This document shows positions 1 to 7,615 of a DNA stretch of 12,452 bases, piece by piece (within the stretch, counting starts at the first letter, position 1; the number at the start of each line of letters is the position of its first letter). The stretch is from Deltaproteobacteria bacterium (GTDB taxonomy: Bacteria > Desulfobacterota > Desulfarculia > Adiutricales > Adiutricaceae): positions 1 through 12,452 of the forward strand of contig JAIRNQ010000144.1 of NCBI GenBank assembly GCA_031257955.1, written 5' to 3'. The notes under the pieces were generated by a model that did no database searches, was not told where the DNA came from, and saw only the letters and a list, made by a program, of their open reading frames with translations. The position numbers and the translations under genes are program-made.

Positions 1-1
1 A

Positions 2-800
2 GTGAGCGGATCTCAGTCCCCGTTGAGAGTATTTTTGAGCGAATTGAAGCGAAGTTTCAGTCATCCTTGCCTTAGCTTAGCGATATGACGAGCGGCTCCC
101 TAAGTGAATTGAGCCCATCAGTGAGCGGATCACTGCGCAAATAGAGCGAATAAGAGAGCGGATCACAGCCCCCGTTGAGCGTATTTTTGAGCGAATTCAA
201 GCGAAGTTTCAGTTATCCTTGCCTTAGCTTAGCGATATGACGAGCGGATCCCTGAGCGAATAAAACGTATCAGTGAGCGGATCTCTATCCGCATTGAGCT
301 TATTTATGAGCGAATTGGAGCGAAGTTCTATTATTCATGCGTTAGCCAAGCGATTTGATAAGAGGTTCCATGAGCGAATAAAACGTATCAGTGAGCGGAT
401 CTCAACCCCCGTTGAGCGTATTTTTGAGCGAATTGGAGAGATGGTTCAGTTATCCTTGCGTTAGCTATGACGAGCGGAGCCCTGAACGAATTGAGCCAAT
501 CAAAACCCATTGAGAGTTTCAATGAGCGAATTGGCCAGAAGCTCAAGCTAATCCGCGCACTGGCTTTACGATGTGGCAAGCGATCCTTGAGCATATTGAG
601 TGTATTTGTTAACGACTCTCCGCGCACTTTGGGCGAATTGACCGGATTGGTGAGCGGATCTCAAAACCAATTGAGCGAATTGGTGCGCCAATCAACCTCC
701 ATTGAGCCTATCAATGAGCGAATTCACGAGAAGCTTAAGCTTATCCTTGCGTTAGTATCGTGATGTGGCAAGCGGACCTCCTGAGTGGATTGAGCGGATT
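2..800. repeat. Degenerate 118-119 bp tandem repeat array
   Basis: Units begin with GTGAGCGGATCTC or a close variant at 2, 154, 273, 391 and 650. A partial unit lies at 121-153, and a degenerate unit starting near 503 lacks the opening motif. Each unit ends with a motif like TATGACGAGCGGATCCCTGA followed by a GAATAAAACGTATCA-type tail. The 9-mer GAGCGNATY and near variants occur more than 20 times. Inside units their spacings are mostly 12 or 21 bp, so on the plus strand they read as Glu-Arg-Ile at 4- and 7-residue steps (SERIS.PVERIFERI). Reading frames are short, stop at TAG late in units 1, 2 and 4, and shift between units because the period is not a multiple of 3. The array is therefore not one continuous gene. 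It could be a decayed coiled-coil coding sequence or a minisatellite. It runs off the left edge. Confidence 0.85.
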
Positions 801-995
801 CGTGAACGGATCAAGTGAATTTTCCGTCTTACGGAGTCGTTCGCGTTCAGCGGTACGGTAATGGGGGAAACTTTCTTTGGGCGGTTCAGGATCAAAACCA
901 TTTGCGTCGATCGGCGTAGGCGTTCTAGGCGAGAAAGGACCTCGGGGAAGGTTGGGGGAATCGGGGGGGGCGGTTAACGTGAGGGACAATACTTA
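801..995. other. Spacer without a gene
   Basis: This is GC-rich sequence between the repeat array and the hairpin downstream of the ketopantoate reductase gene. It holds a run of eight G at 963-970. I see no coding frame with a ribosome binding site or recognisable protein. Confidence 0.6.
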
Positions 996-1017
996 GGCGC
1001 GGGCCAAAACCCGCGCC
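996..1017 (-). terminator. Hairpin downstream of the ketopantoate reductase gene
   Basis: GGCGCGGG (996-1003) pairs perfectly with CCCGCGCC (1010-1017) across a 6-nt loop. It lies about 40 bp beyond the stop codon at 1059 in the direction of transcription. The bases following it on the minus strand (TAAGTATTGT) are only moderately U-rich, so it is a weak intrinsic terminator or an mRNA 3'-end stabiliser. Confidence 0.5.
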
Positions 1018-1058
1018 GTTGGAGGGACGGCAAGGCGGGGGCACCGTTGGTGTGGCCG

Positions 1059-1985
1059 TCAGGCTGGGTAGTTTTGTTGGATGACTTTGACCAGGTTGGT
1101 CAGCACCAGGTTTATGGGCGTGGGTAAGCCGTGTTTCAGGCCGCCTTCGACGATGGCCCCGTTAATAACGGCGATTTCGGTCTCCCTCTTAGCCCTGACG
1201 TCCTGAAGCATCGAACAGACGTTTTCGCCGGTATTGTTTATGACTTTCTTGGCGTAAGCGATGGGGTCGTCGGTTTCGAAGGTTATGCCCATGGCCTTGG
1301 CCACGCTCACGGCCTCACCAACCGCCCCTTCCACCAGGGCCTCGGATTCCGGGTAGTTTAAGAGCTGGCCGTTTTTGATGCCTATAATGGCGCATAGGGC
1401 GTTGATGGCGACGTTACTGATCAGCTTGGTCCAGATGCGACCGTGGACGTTGGTGGTGACGCTGGCCGGAAGGGAGGCGGCGTCAAAGACGAGCTTAAGT
1501 TTGTCCAGGCGCTCGGAGGGGGAACCATCGATCTCTCCAAAGACCGTCTCCCCCCGGCCCCTCAGGATAACCTGGCCCGGGCCTTTGATGGCCGACCCGT
1601 AGGAATTAATCCCACCCACCACGCACTTGGGATCCACCACCCGGCAAAGCTTTTCGATGTTGCCCAAGCCGTTTTGTAAGGTTAGCACGATGGTCGAAGG
1701 ACCGACCAAGTTTACCGCATGGGCCATGGCCGCTTCGGTCACCGTGGCTTTCACGAATACGATTACCAAGTCCTGGGGCGGGAGGTCCTTGGCCGAGGTC
1801 ACCGCTGTAAGATTTTTGACGACCAAATCGCCCTCGGTGGTGTTTATGGTCAGGCCTTGGGCGTTGATGGTATCAACGTGTTCCTTCCAGATATCGATCA
1901 GGGTTACCACGTGCTCCGGTTGGCCGGCCAAGAAAGCCCCAAAGACTGAACCCATGGCCCCGGCACCAAGTACGGCTATGTTCAT
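1059..1985 (-). CDS. panE: 2-dehydropantoate 2-reductase family protein (ApbA/PanE)
   Basis: A cytoplasmic NAD(P)H-dependent reductase. PanE reduces ketopantoate to pantoate for pantothenate and coenzyme A synthesis, though many family members next to catabolic genes act on other 2-keto acids. The 308-aa protein is full length. Residues 7-12 give the Rossmann motif GAGAMG. The family's catalytic and substrate residues appear as Asn105 (LQNGLGN), Lys187 (WTKLISN), Asn191, Asn195, Ser258 and Glu270 (RETE). Residue 31, at the end of beta strand 2, is Asp, where the NADPH-specific E. coli enzyme has Arg. This hints at NADH use, which is inference. The frame extends 7 codons upstream, but the ATG at 1985 has AGGAG six bases upstream and starts exactly at the conserved MNIAVLGAG, so I choose it. 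The fold is certain; the substrate is less so, and the symbol is provisional. Confidence 0.85.
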   Translation of the reverse strand: MNIAVLGAGAMGSVFGAFLAGQPEHVVTLIDIWKEHVDTINAQGLTINTTEGDLVVKNLTAVTSAKDLPPQDLVIVFVKATVTEAAMAHAVNLVGPSTIVLTLQNGLGNIEKLCRVVDPKCVVGGINSYGSAIKGPGQVILRGRGETVFGEIDGSPSERLDKLKLVFDAASLPASVTTNVHGRIWTKLISNVAINALCAIIGIKNGQLLNYPESEALVEGAVGEAVSVAKAMGITFETDDPIAYAKKVINNTGENVCSMLQDVRAKRETEIAVINGAIVEGGLKHGLPTPINLVLTNLVKVIQQNYPA

Positions 1986-2035
1986 GCCTATCTCCTTTAA
2001 AGCCAAAGAACGTGTGTGGCTAGAATTACCATTGC

Positions 2036-2089
2036 CTTAAAAGCGTTAATAGTGTTTTGTATAAATATTTAATGCTTAAAAGCGTTAAT
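2036..2089 (-). promoter_or_regulatory. Promoter region with two 15-bp direct repeats
   Basis: The 15-mer CTTAAAAGCGTTAAT occurs identically at 2036-2050 and 2075-2089, 39 bp apart, in the AT-rich leader of the leftward ketopantoate reductase gene. On the minus strand a candidate -35 (TTAACG, 2088-2083) and -10 (TATACA, 2064-2059) are separated by 18 bp. One repeat overlaps the -35 and the other covers the expected start of transcription. This geometry suits a repressor operator. Which protein binds is unknown. Confidence 0.45.
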
Positions 2090-2198
2090 TATTAAAAGTT
2101 TTAAAAATTGCTTCTGGCCATAGACATAACGTTTATGAACTAGTCTAATGGATAGCTGAGTCCGGTAAGGTAAGTTAGGGCTTCACAGCGAATGGGGT

Positions 2199-2483
2199 CT
2201 ATATCTTTAGATTATATATCGCCACTAAGTTTTTATACAGGACATTATCCAGATCGGCCGGGTTGGATATGACCGAGTGGTATTTGGCCAGTTCCACCGG
2301 GATCTGGTAGAGGTTGTCCGAAGAAAAAAGGACTTTGGTGCTGCCGAGGCGTTTAAGCATGTTCCCTACCCCGATTACCTCGACCCAGCTGGGTTCAAGG
2401 TAAACGTTGTCGAACTTTTCGGCCAGATAAATCGCCTGTTGGTTATGCATCTCGGATCCGGCATGGGCCAAGACCACGACCAC
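2199..2483 (-). pseudogene. C-terminal remnant of an amidohydrolase-2 family protein
   Basis: Only about 94 residues remain of a TIM-barrel metal-dependent hydrolase (Amidohydro_2 type, usually near 280 residues). Visible family features are VVVLAHAG (His7, usually a metal ligand), then AIYLAEKFDNVYLEPS, then KVLFSSDN (Asp56, matching the family's GSD catalytic aspartate). The carboxy end looks normal. The homologous frame is cut by TGA at 2490-2492, two codons before the GTG at 2483. The sequence beyond it does not continue the family in any frame I can read. The GTG is not a convincing start, so I read this as a 5'-truncated pseudogene. It may once have been co-transcribed with the ketopantoate reductase gene about 210 bp downstream. 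The original substrate cannot be told. Confidence 0.65.
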
Positions 2484-2647
2484 GTCCCTTCAGGCTATTT
2501 GATCCTTAATCCCCCCAAATCTGATAAGAGCCAAATTTATCGTCTGGAAAATCGTTCGCCGCCGATGGGGGCACAAATGGCACCCAAGCGTGGGAGAAAA
2601 TCATATGCATCCGTATCTGGGCGACCTATGGCCACCCCTCACCGCCG

Positions 2648-3007
2648 ATAAGCTTTGGGGGCCCCGAATGCGATCTGGGATCGTTCCCACAATGGGGAAA
2701 TCCTCCGCGTCCCTCCGGCGGGCTCTGAAGCCACACCCAGAGCGCAAAAATCGTTTGTGGCTATATTTATTCGTCACCAGAGCTTCCGGGGCCACAGAAC
2801 GCGTTTGGGACCGATTGTGGGCCTACTGGGAATCGCCCGGTGCCGGCTAAATCGGTCGCGTCCCTCCGGCGGGCTCTGAAGCCACACCCAGAGCGCAAAA
2901 ATCGTTTGGGGCTATATTTATTCGTCCCCAGAGCTTCCGGGGCCTCAGAAGGCGTTTGGGACCGATTGTGGGGCTACTGGGAGTCAACCGGTTGTGGGGG
3001 AAATCGG
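2648..3007. repeat. 151-bp tandem repeat, two full copies plus a partial one
   Basis: Copy 1 (about 2706-2856) and copy 2 (about 2857-3007) are roughly 90% identical with a period of 151 bp. The first 50 bases, starting GCGTCCCTCCGGCGGGCTCT, are identical. A shortened, diverged copy of the unit's second half lies at 2648-2705. Each full unit contains the inverted repeat GCTCTG...CAGAGC (10-nt loop). In copy 2, TGGGG and CCCCA flank an AT-rich 14-nt loop. Differences between copies change amino acids in the frames I compared, so it is not coding. The whole gene-free stretch 2484-3116 holds this array and GC-rich flanks with no other feature I can see. Confidence 0.85.
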
Positions 3008-3116
3008 GTGGGGTCGGTCTGGGGGCCAAACTGATCCCGGCCGCGCTTTGGGTGTCCAAAGATGTCCTTGGCGGTCGGCTGGCCGTCTGGCGATCATCGG
3101 GGAAGCGTCGCGGAGG

Positions 3117-3794
3117 TTAAAGGCGGCTGGGGTTCTGGCCACCCACCGAACCGGTGAGCCCTTCGGCGGCTTCGTAGACGGCTTGGCCGAGGGACTTATA
3201 GTCGATTCCCGGCTCGCCGTTGTAGATTTTCAATACGGCCACGCTTAGGGCGGCTATGGTCTCGCCTTTGGCGTTGTAGACCGGGGAGGCGATACAGACT
3301 ATGCCCCGGAAGTGTTCCTCATCGTCAATGGCGTAGCCGCGTTTACGGGCTTCGGCCAAATCGGCGGCCAAGGCGTCAAAGGTGGTGATGGTGTTTTCGG
3401 TAAAGGCCTTATAGGGACCGGGTCCGATGATGGCCTTGATGGCTTGATGGGACATATTAGACAAAAACGATTTCCCCAGGCCCGTGCTATACAAGGGGAT
3501 GCCTTGGCCGATCTTCATGCAGACCTTGACCGTTTCGTCGCTTTCGATCTTGTCGATGTAAACGACCATGTCGCCATCCAGCACCCCAAGGTTAATGGCC
3601 CCATTGACGGTGTTGGCCAGCTTGCGCATGAATCGGAAGGCTTGCTTGGGAAGGCCCGTTCGCCTGGCCACGTTATGGCCCAACTCAAACAGCTTGTAGC
3701 TGTTGGAGTATTTTAGGGTCTCCGGATCTTGTCTGACGAAATGTTTGGCTTTCGAGGAAAAAACGGGGCAAAAAAAGAACTCCATCAACGGCAT
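3117..3794 (-). pseudogene. IclR-family regulator lacking its DNA-binding domain
   Basis: From about residue 19 the protein matches an IclR regulator, beginning at the wing of the winged helix (FVRQDPETLKYSNSYKLFELG). It runs through the whole ligand-binding domain: INLGVLDGDMVVYIDKIES, then PLYSTGLGKSFLS, then GYAIDDEEHFRGIVCIASPV. Family members are about 250 residues, with roughly 60 residues of winged helix-turn-helix first. Here the 225-aa frame has instead about 18 unrelated residues (MPLMEFFF...). I find no helix-turn-helix in any minus-strand frame between 3795 and 3992. The gene is therefore a 5'-truncated remnant, or a headless effector-binding protein if it is still translated from the ATG at 3794. 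Its neighbours (amidohydrolase remnant, ketopantoate reductase family gene) suggest a former catabolic locus. The effector is unknown. Confidence 0.7.
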
Positions 3795-3992
3795 TATGGG
3801 CTACATATGGCTTTGGCACAAAAATAGTGAGCCAAAGATAACCCTCTCCGTTTCTCCACAAACTGGCCACCGCTACTTGGGGCCGTCCAGAGTTTTGGTC
3901 GCGTTACCAACGGACGGCCCGAGTTCTCCCCAGCAATGTGGCCAAAATAGTAGGCCAAGGGCGGCCCATGTTTATGCTTAGCGTTATTCCAA
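3795..3992. other. Spacer with three stem-loops after the helicase gene
   Basis: Three inverted repeats lie downstream of the helicase stop. CTTTGGC/GCCAAAG is at 3811-3837 with a 13-nt loop. GGGCCGTCC/GGACGGCCC is at 3880-3920, a perfect 9-bp stem with a 23-nt loop. TGGCC/GGCCA is at 3939-3957. The first and third share the loop sequence AAAATAGT and look like diverged copies of one hairpin about 130 bp apart. None is followed by a U-run, so none is a classic terminator, although the 9-bp stem could end the helicase transcript. Confidence 0.5.
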
Positions 3993-5846
3993 TTATTCTT
4001 GAGCTTGAAGGGCAAGGCCAATAAAACGAGAGGGATTTTGTCTCTTGATATCGCCCCATGGCATTAACTTTTCTTTCGGATATGATAAATAGCATAGCCT
4101 CTTTGCCCTTGAGACTGCCATAAACATATTATTCTTTTCCTGTTCTATATGTTCCCCTCCTCTCCGTACCGCACGGTAATCTGGGAAGGTGCCCTCTGAA
4201 AGTCCGATTATGAACACAACCTCGAACTCCAAAGACTTTGACATAGGCCCGGTGAGCAAAGCCACACCCGCTTCAGCGTCAATGTCCAGCGTTTTCCCAA
4301 GCGATATTAAGTTCCTGAACGAAATCAATGATCTTTTCTGGCTTGGGATTTGCGATTGGTATTTTTTCCAGTGCTTTTCCCATTCACCAATGTCATTTAC
4401 AAGCAGATATTTATCGTCATCCGATAATCTATCGGGGATATTATCTTTTAATTCTGAAAGGGCTTTGCCAAAATTAAAACTATCCGTAGTAGTTAAAGGC
4501 TTAAACGCATATTTCAACCACTCAAAACTGGTATCAATCACCAGTTTTTCGATATGAGTTTTAATGTCATTACAACTTAAATCTTGCGATAATTCTTTCA
4601 AAACTAATTTGGATAACAACTGTCTGTGATACACATCTAACGGATTCATCAACAGACGAAGTATCAGTTCAAATGCTTCCATGAAGTCGCTTTCACAAGC
4701 AATGCCTGACGGATATTTATTATAGAAGAATGGGATTTCGTTTTTTGAGAATTCATTTTCAATTTGTGAAAATATATACTTGTTTCGGGCGATTACGGCA
4801 AAATTATGGTAACCTAAGTCGTTTTCGATGTCTTTATGGCCATCGGCCATAAGGGCCTTAATCATTTCGCGAACAGCCTGGGCCTCCGATATCTCATCGG
4901 CGTAAACAGTTGCCGAAAGCTCGCCATTATAAACATACTTTTCTAGGTTTTCCGTATTACCTGTAAACATATTTGAAAACTTGACTATCTGTTTCGCTGA
5001 ACGAAAGTTCTCATTTAAGTAATAAATTGTAGGGTTAAAATCTTGTATAAATAAATTTGACATAAAATTACTACTCGAACTATCAAATGTATATATAACT
5101 TGATTTTCATCACTAACCATCATTATATTTTTAAAATTAGAAACGCAAAGAGAATTTATTATATTATATTGAGCATTAGTTAAATCTTGGGCTTCATCAA
5201 TACAGATAAAATGGTAAACTGTAGCATATAATTTCGCAATATCAAAGTTACTTACCAATATTAGATATGCCAAAAAAAGAATATCATCAAAATCAATAGC
5301 GTTTTGATTCCACAACACATCATTGTATTTTTGATATATCGCGGGAAAAGGTGGCTCTAGGTCGCAATATTTTGGCGGTACCCAAGAACGTTTCTGCTCT
5401 GAAATGACTGACAGCCATTTCGAGATAAAACTCTCTGATATCTGTGGGCCACGCTGAATCGTACCGAATTCGACCTCGTCAAAAATCGCGTTTCGCAAAA
5501 TAGCGGTTCTGTCATTCACGTTATCAACAACCGAGACGTCGGGACGCAACCCAATTAAATATCCCCTTGATTGAATAATACCATGACAAAATGAATGAAT
5601 GGTTCCAATGTTGACGCGCTCTATCGCTTCACCGAAGACCGGGTCGGCTTCAAGCCTTGATCGCAATTTTTCCGCGGCCATATCGCTAACGGTTAAAGCC
5701 AAAACCTTGCCACGTTTTTCCACGGAAAGTAAGTTTTTTATCCGCTCAGTCAACACCCTTGTTTTGCCGCATCCAGCTCCAGCTTTAACAAGCAATGGCC
5801 CATCGATATGATTAACGATTATTTTCTGGTTTTGAGAAAGGTTCAT
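3993..5846 (-). CDS. UvrD/Rep-like superfamily 1 DNA helicase, divergent
   Basis: An ATP-dependent 3'-5' DNA translocase by family. The 617 aa span the full SF1A motif set: Walker A AGAGCGKT (22-29), motif Ia (49-62), IGTIHSF (80-86), FDDIL (186-190), DEAQD (217-221), SDENQVIYTF (245-254), NENFRS (278-283), TGPMSKSLEF (532-541) and AVSRAK (577-582). Lys28, Asp217, Glu218, Arg282 and Arg580 are present. Several positions depart from consensus. Motif III has SD where VGD is usual and no FRG arginine, motif V has Pro and Ser for the usual His and Gly of THxxKGLE, and the Arg pair of motif VI is replaced by KNN. The gene is clearly AT-richer than its flanks, most of all at 4560-5400, suggesting transfer. 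No Shine-Dalgarno is evident before the ATG, and an in-frame TAA lies two codons upstream. No nuclease or ATPase partner is adjacent. It could be an orphan defence-type helicase or a repair helicase. Confidence 0.85.
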   Translation of the reverse strand: MNLSQNQKIIVNHIDGPLLVKAGAGCGKTRVLTERIKNLLSVEKRGKVLALTVSDMAAEKLRSRLEADPVFGEAIERVNIGTIHSFCHGIIQSRGYLIGLRPDVSVVDNVNDRTAILRNAIFDEVEFGTIQRGPQISESFISKWLSVISEQKRSWVPPKYCDLEPPFPAIYQKYNDVLWNQNAIDFDDILFLAYLILVSNFDIAKLYATVYHFICIDEAQDLTNAQYNIINSLCVSNFKNIMMVSDENQVIYTFDSSSSNFMSNLFIQDFNPTIYYLNENFRSAKQIVKFSNMFTGNTENLEKYVYNGELSATVYADEISEAQAVREMIKALMADGHKDIENDLGYHNFAVIARNKYIFSQIENEFSKNEIPFFYNKYPSGIACESDFMEAFELILRLLMNPLDVYHRQLLSKLVLKELSQDLSCNDIKTHIEKLVIDTSFEWLKYAFKPLTTTDSFNFGKALSELKDNIPDRLSDDDKYLLVNDIGEWEKHWKKYQSQIPSQKRSLISFRNLISLGKTLDIDAEAGVALLTGPMSKSLEFEVVFIIGLSEGTFPDYRAVRRGGEHIEQEKNNMFMAVSRAKRLCYLSYPKEKLMPWGDIKRQNPSRFIGLALQAQE

Positions 5847-6288
5847 TCCGCATTACCAACATTGGAAGCTTAAACGGTACCGATTGTGTCCATAAGAACG
5901 ATAAACGGGAATTGTTTTTTCACGGAGACGCTTTTACCGTCTTTGGCTTTAGACCCAATTATTGCGGACTAGAAAGAGCAAACTCAGTATTGTTTTAAGG
6001 CAATACTTAATCACGCGATTATTGCGGTCGCAAAAGAGTCTCCGTCGTTTATGATATCTACTGTATTGATGGATTAGACAATCCTAAACGAAGATTCTCT
6101 TACATACACAAATAACCCACACAAGGGTATTTTTCGTTTGGTTCGAAAGGTCCGTAATTATCAATGAAACGTGACCATTTCTCGTATCTGACGAAGAGCC
6201 GCTTCACTGATTGGGGTTGCGGCAGGTGGTCCCGGCTGGAGGTCGAGGCAGGCTGTGGGCGGACAAGGCTAAGGGAATTGGCGGGTAG
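5847..6288. other. Gene-free spacer upstream of the helicase
   Basis: About 440 bp with no frame longer than a few dozen codons and no recognisable protein. It contains the inverted-repeat element at 5922-6045. A short bulged stem with a following T-run lies at about 6111-6130 (ATAACCC...GGGTATTTTT, plus strand), but no gene ends there. The composition shifts from AT-rich on the left to GC-rich by 6200. Confidence 0.6.
5922..6045. repeat. 124-bp inverted-repeat element with internal hairpin
   Basis: ACGGAGACGCTTTT (5922-5935) and AAAAGAGTCTCCGT (6032-6045) form an inverted repeat matching at 13 of 14 positions. Inside it, AGTATTG (5986-5992) and CAATACT (6001-6007) form a perfect 7-bp stem with an 8-nt loop. 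ATTATTGCGG also occurs twice in direct orientation (5958-5967 and 6018-6027). I see no flanking target-site duplication. It may be a structured RNA, a regulatory region, or the remnant of a small non-autonomous element. Confidence 0.45.
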
Positions 6289-6903
6289 CTAAAAGGTGAG
6301 GCGGGTAAAGGCTAAAAAATTTACCAAGGTCGTCAGTACCCAGAGCCTGGTCGAGGCCCCGATGTCGTCGGAGGCCACCTTGAGGGGATTAAAGCTCATG
6401 CTTTTGCCGGCGTCAAGTACCAGGTGAGTAAAGACGCCCAAAATTCCCAAAAGCCAGACGGCCATGACCGTTTTGCCCCCGGCCGAGGCCACCATGACCG
6501 CCCAGAGGCCGCCATAAAGGAAAGGCACGGCCAAGGAATGAAAGAGGCCCCGGTGCTTGGTTCGGCGTTTGAATATTTCGATGGCGATGGTGTTGAACAA
6601 AAAATAGGCGCCCACGGCGGCCAGGAGGGCGGAGCCGGTGGGCCAGGGGCGGTTTAAAAACGAGCCCGGGGAGGTCACGTAACCGACCACGGCGGCGGAG
6701 CAGCCCACGCCGGCCAAGGCCCCGGCCATCCTTAGGGGTTTGGAATCGTCGTGATCCAGATCGGGGATAAACCCGCCGGAGAGGCCGGCCAAAAAAGCCA
6801 ACGAGGAAGTGGTACTGTCCCAGCCCATAGTGGCGCCCCCTAAGGCGACAGCCAAGGCCGAGGCAATGCCCGACACCCCAACATGACACTCAAAATTTGG
6901 CAC
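6289..6903 (-). CDS. YdjM/DUF457 family membrane-bound metal-dependent hydrolase-like protein
   Basis: A small polytopic inner-membrane protein of the YdjM (DUF457) family, predicted to be a metal-dependent hydrolase with no firmly known substrate. With the start below it has 204 residues, usual for the family. The metal-site motifs are present in order: His7 near the N-terminus, PDLDHDDS (47-54), KHRGLFHS (116-123) and THLVLD (159-164). Hydrophobic segments lie near residues 8-26, 34-46, 60-77, 91-108, 124-140, 146-163 and 185-202. The open frame runs back to a GTG at 6963, but there AGGAG touches the start codon. The GTG at 6903 has GGGAG about 10 bases upstream and begins at PNFECHVG, where family members begin, so I prefer it. 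It has no close neighbour on its strand. Composition is GC-rich like the right-hand genes. Confidence 0.8.
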   Translation of the reverse strand: MPNFECHVGVSGIASALAVALGGATMGWDSTTSSLAFLAGLSGGFIPDLDHDDSKPLRMAGALAGVGCSAAVVGYVTSPGSFLNRPWPTGSALLAAVGAYFLFNTIAIEIFKRRTKHRGLFHSLAVPFLYGGLWAVMVASAGGKTVMAVWLLGILGVFTHLVLDAGKSMSFNPLKVASDDIGASTRLWVLTTLVNFLAFTRLTF

Positions 6904-7062
6904 TTTTGGGATTCTCCCTGGATAAATTCTGGCTTTGGCGGTATGGCCGGGCCAATGTGACACTCCTAAAAACAGTTATGACCTCTTTTAGGCAATATAG
7001 ATTATACTTACTTTTGTAACCGTTGTCACTATTCTTTAGAAGGTCTAAAATAAATAACGTTT

Positions 7063-7122
7063 AGCGGTTAAGCGATCCAATGCCAGGACCATGGCCCAGA
7101 GTTACTGAGCCGCTTAGCCGCT
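7063..7122. repeat. 12-bp inverted repeat in the divergent spacer
   Basis: AGCGGTTAAGCG (7063-7074) pairs with CGCTTAGCCGCT (7111-7122). Eleven of twelve positions are Watson-Crick and the twelfth pairs as G-U in one orientation. The loop is 36 nt and contains CCATGG. It could be a structured leader or an operator in the divergent control region. Its function is unknown. Confidence 0.45.
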
Positions 7123-7436
7123 TTATGGACAAAAATCTCAGTGCCATAACTCATACTTTGAAGCGCTAAAGATAATTCGTTTTGGATTAGCCAAATCCAA
7201 AAGCTTAGTTTCTAAGGCCTCTGACCAAAGGGTTGGAATTTTAGTGATTCGGGACAATTTTTATACTCAAATATGCAATTCAAATTCTTAATAAATTCTA
7301 TTTCATACAATTAACGATAAATACTGCAATAAACTAGAAATTACGGTCTATCTATAATCTCAAAAAAATTATGTTTCATCCCGGTTTTGGGTCTTTTAGG
7401 CCGGCTTTAGCTAAGGTATAATAACGGCGGTCTTGC

Positions 7437-7465
7437 GGCCGGGTCCGGGCCTTTTTTTTGGCCCG
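7437..7465 (+). terminator. Terminator-like hairpin with T8
   Basis: GGCC (7437-7440) can pair with GGCC (7448-7451), directly followed by eight T (7452-7459), as in a short intrinsic terminator on the plus strand. An alternative fold pairs CGGGCC (7446-7451) with GGCCCG (7460-7465) around the T-run. A TATAAT box at 7417-7422 lies only about 15 bp upstream of the hairpin, so any transcript between them would be very short. Confidence 0.35.
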
Positions 7466-7615
7466 CTTGTTAGGGCTATTTTGCCGGAATTTTTCAATGC
7501 GCCTTTAAACGGATAATATTTAGCTCCTATATACCATTCGAGCTTGCCTCATTCTGTTAAAAACATTATATAAACATTGAAAAATTTATCATAAACTTAT
7601 ATTACCTTCATTACA

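Noticed and set aside
273..763. Two short frames with ERI motifs as small genes or a toxin-antitoxin pair
   Set aside because: No ribosome binding sites, and the frames change with the repeat units. They are better explained as part of the array.
1..800. CRISPR array or replication-origin iterons
   Set aside because: Units are long, degenerate and contiguous with no unique spacers. No cas genes or replication initiator gene lie nearby.
2590..3059. Several short frames in the 151-bp array
   Set aside because: Differences between copies are not biased to third positions and no family is recognisable.
3993..5846. Complete Gabija or similar defence system
   Set aside because: Only a helicase-like gene is present. 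The 440 bp upstream show no nuclease or ATPase gene, so a system cannot be claimed.
6413..6889. Minus-strand frame of 158 codons, rich in Arg and Gly
   Set aside because: A shifted frame inside the YdjM-like gene, which has clear family motifs in its own frame.
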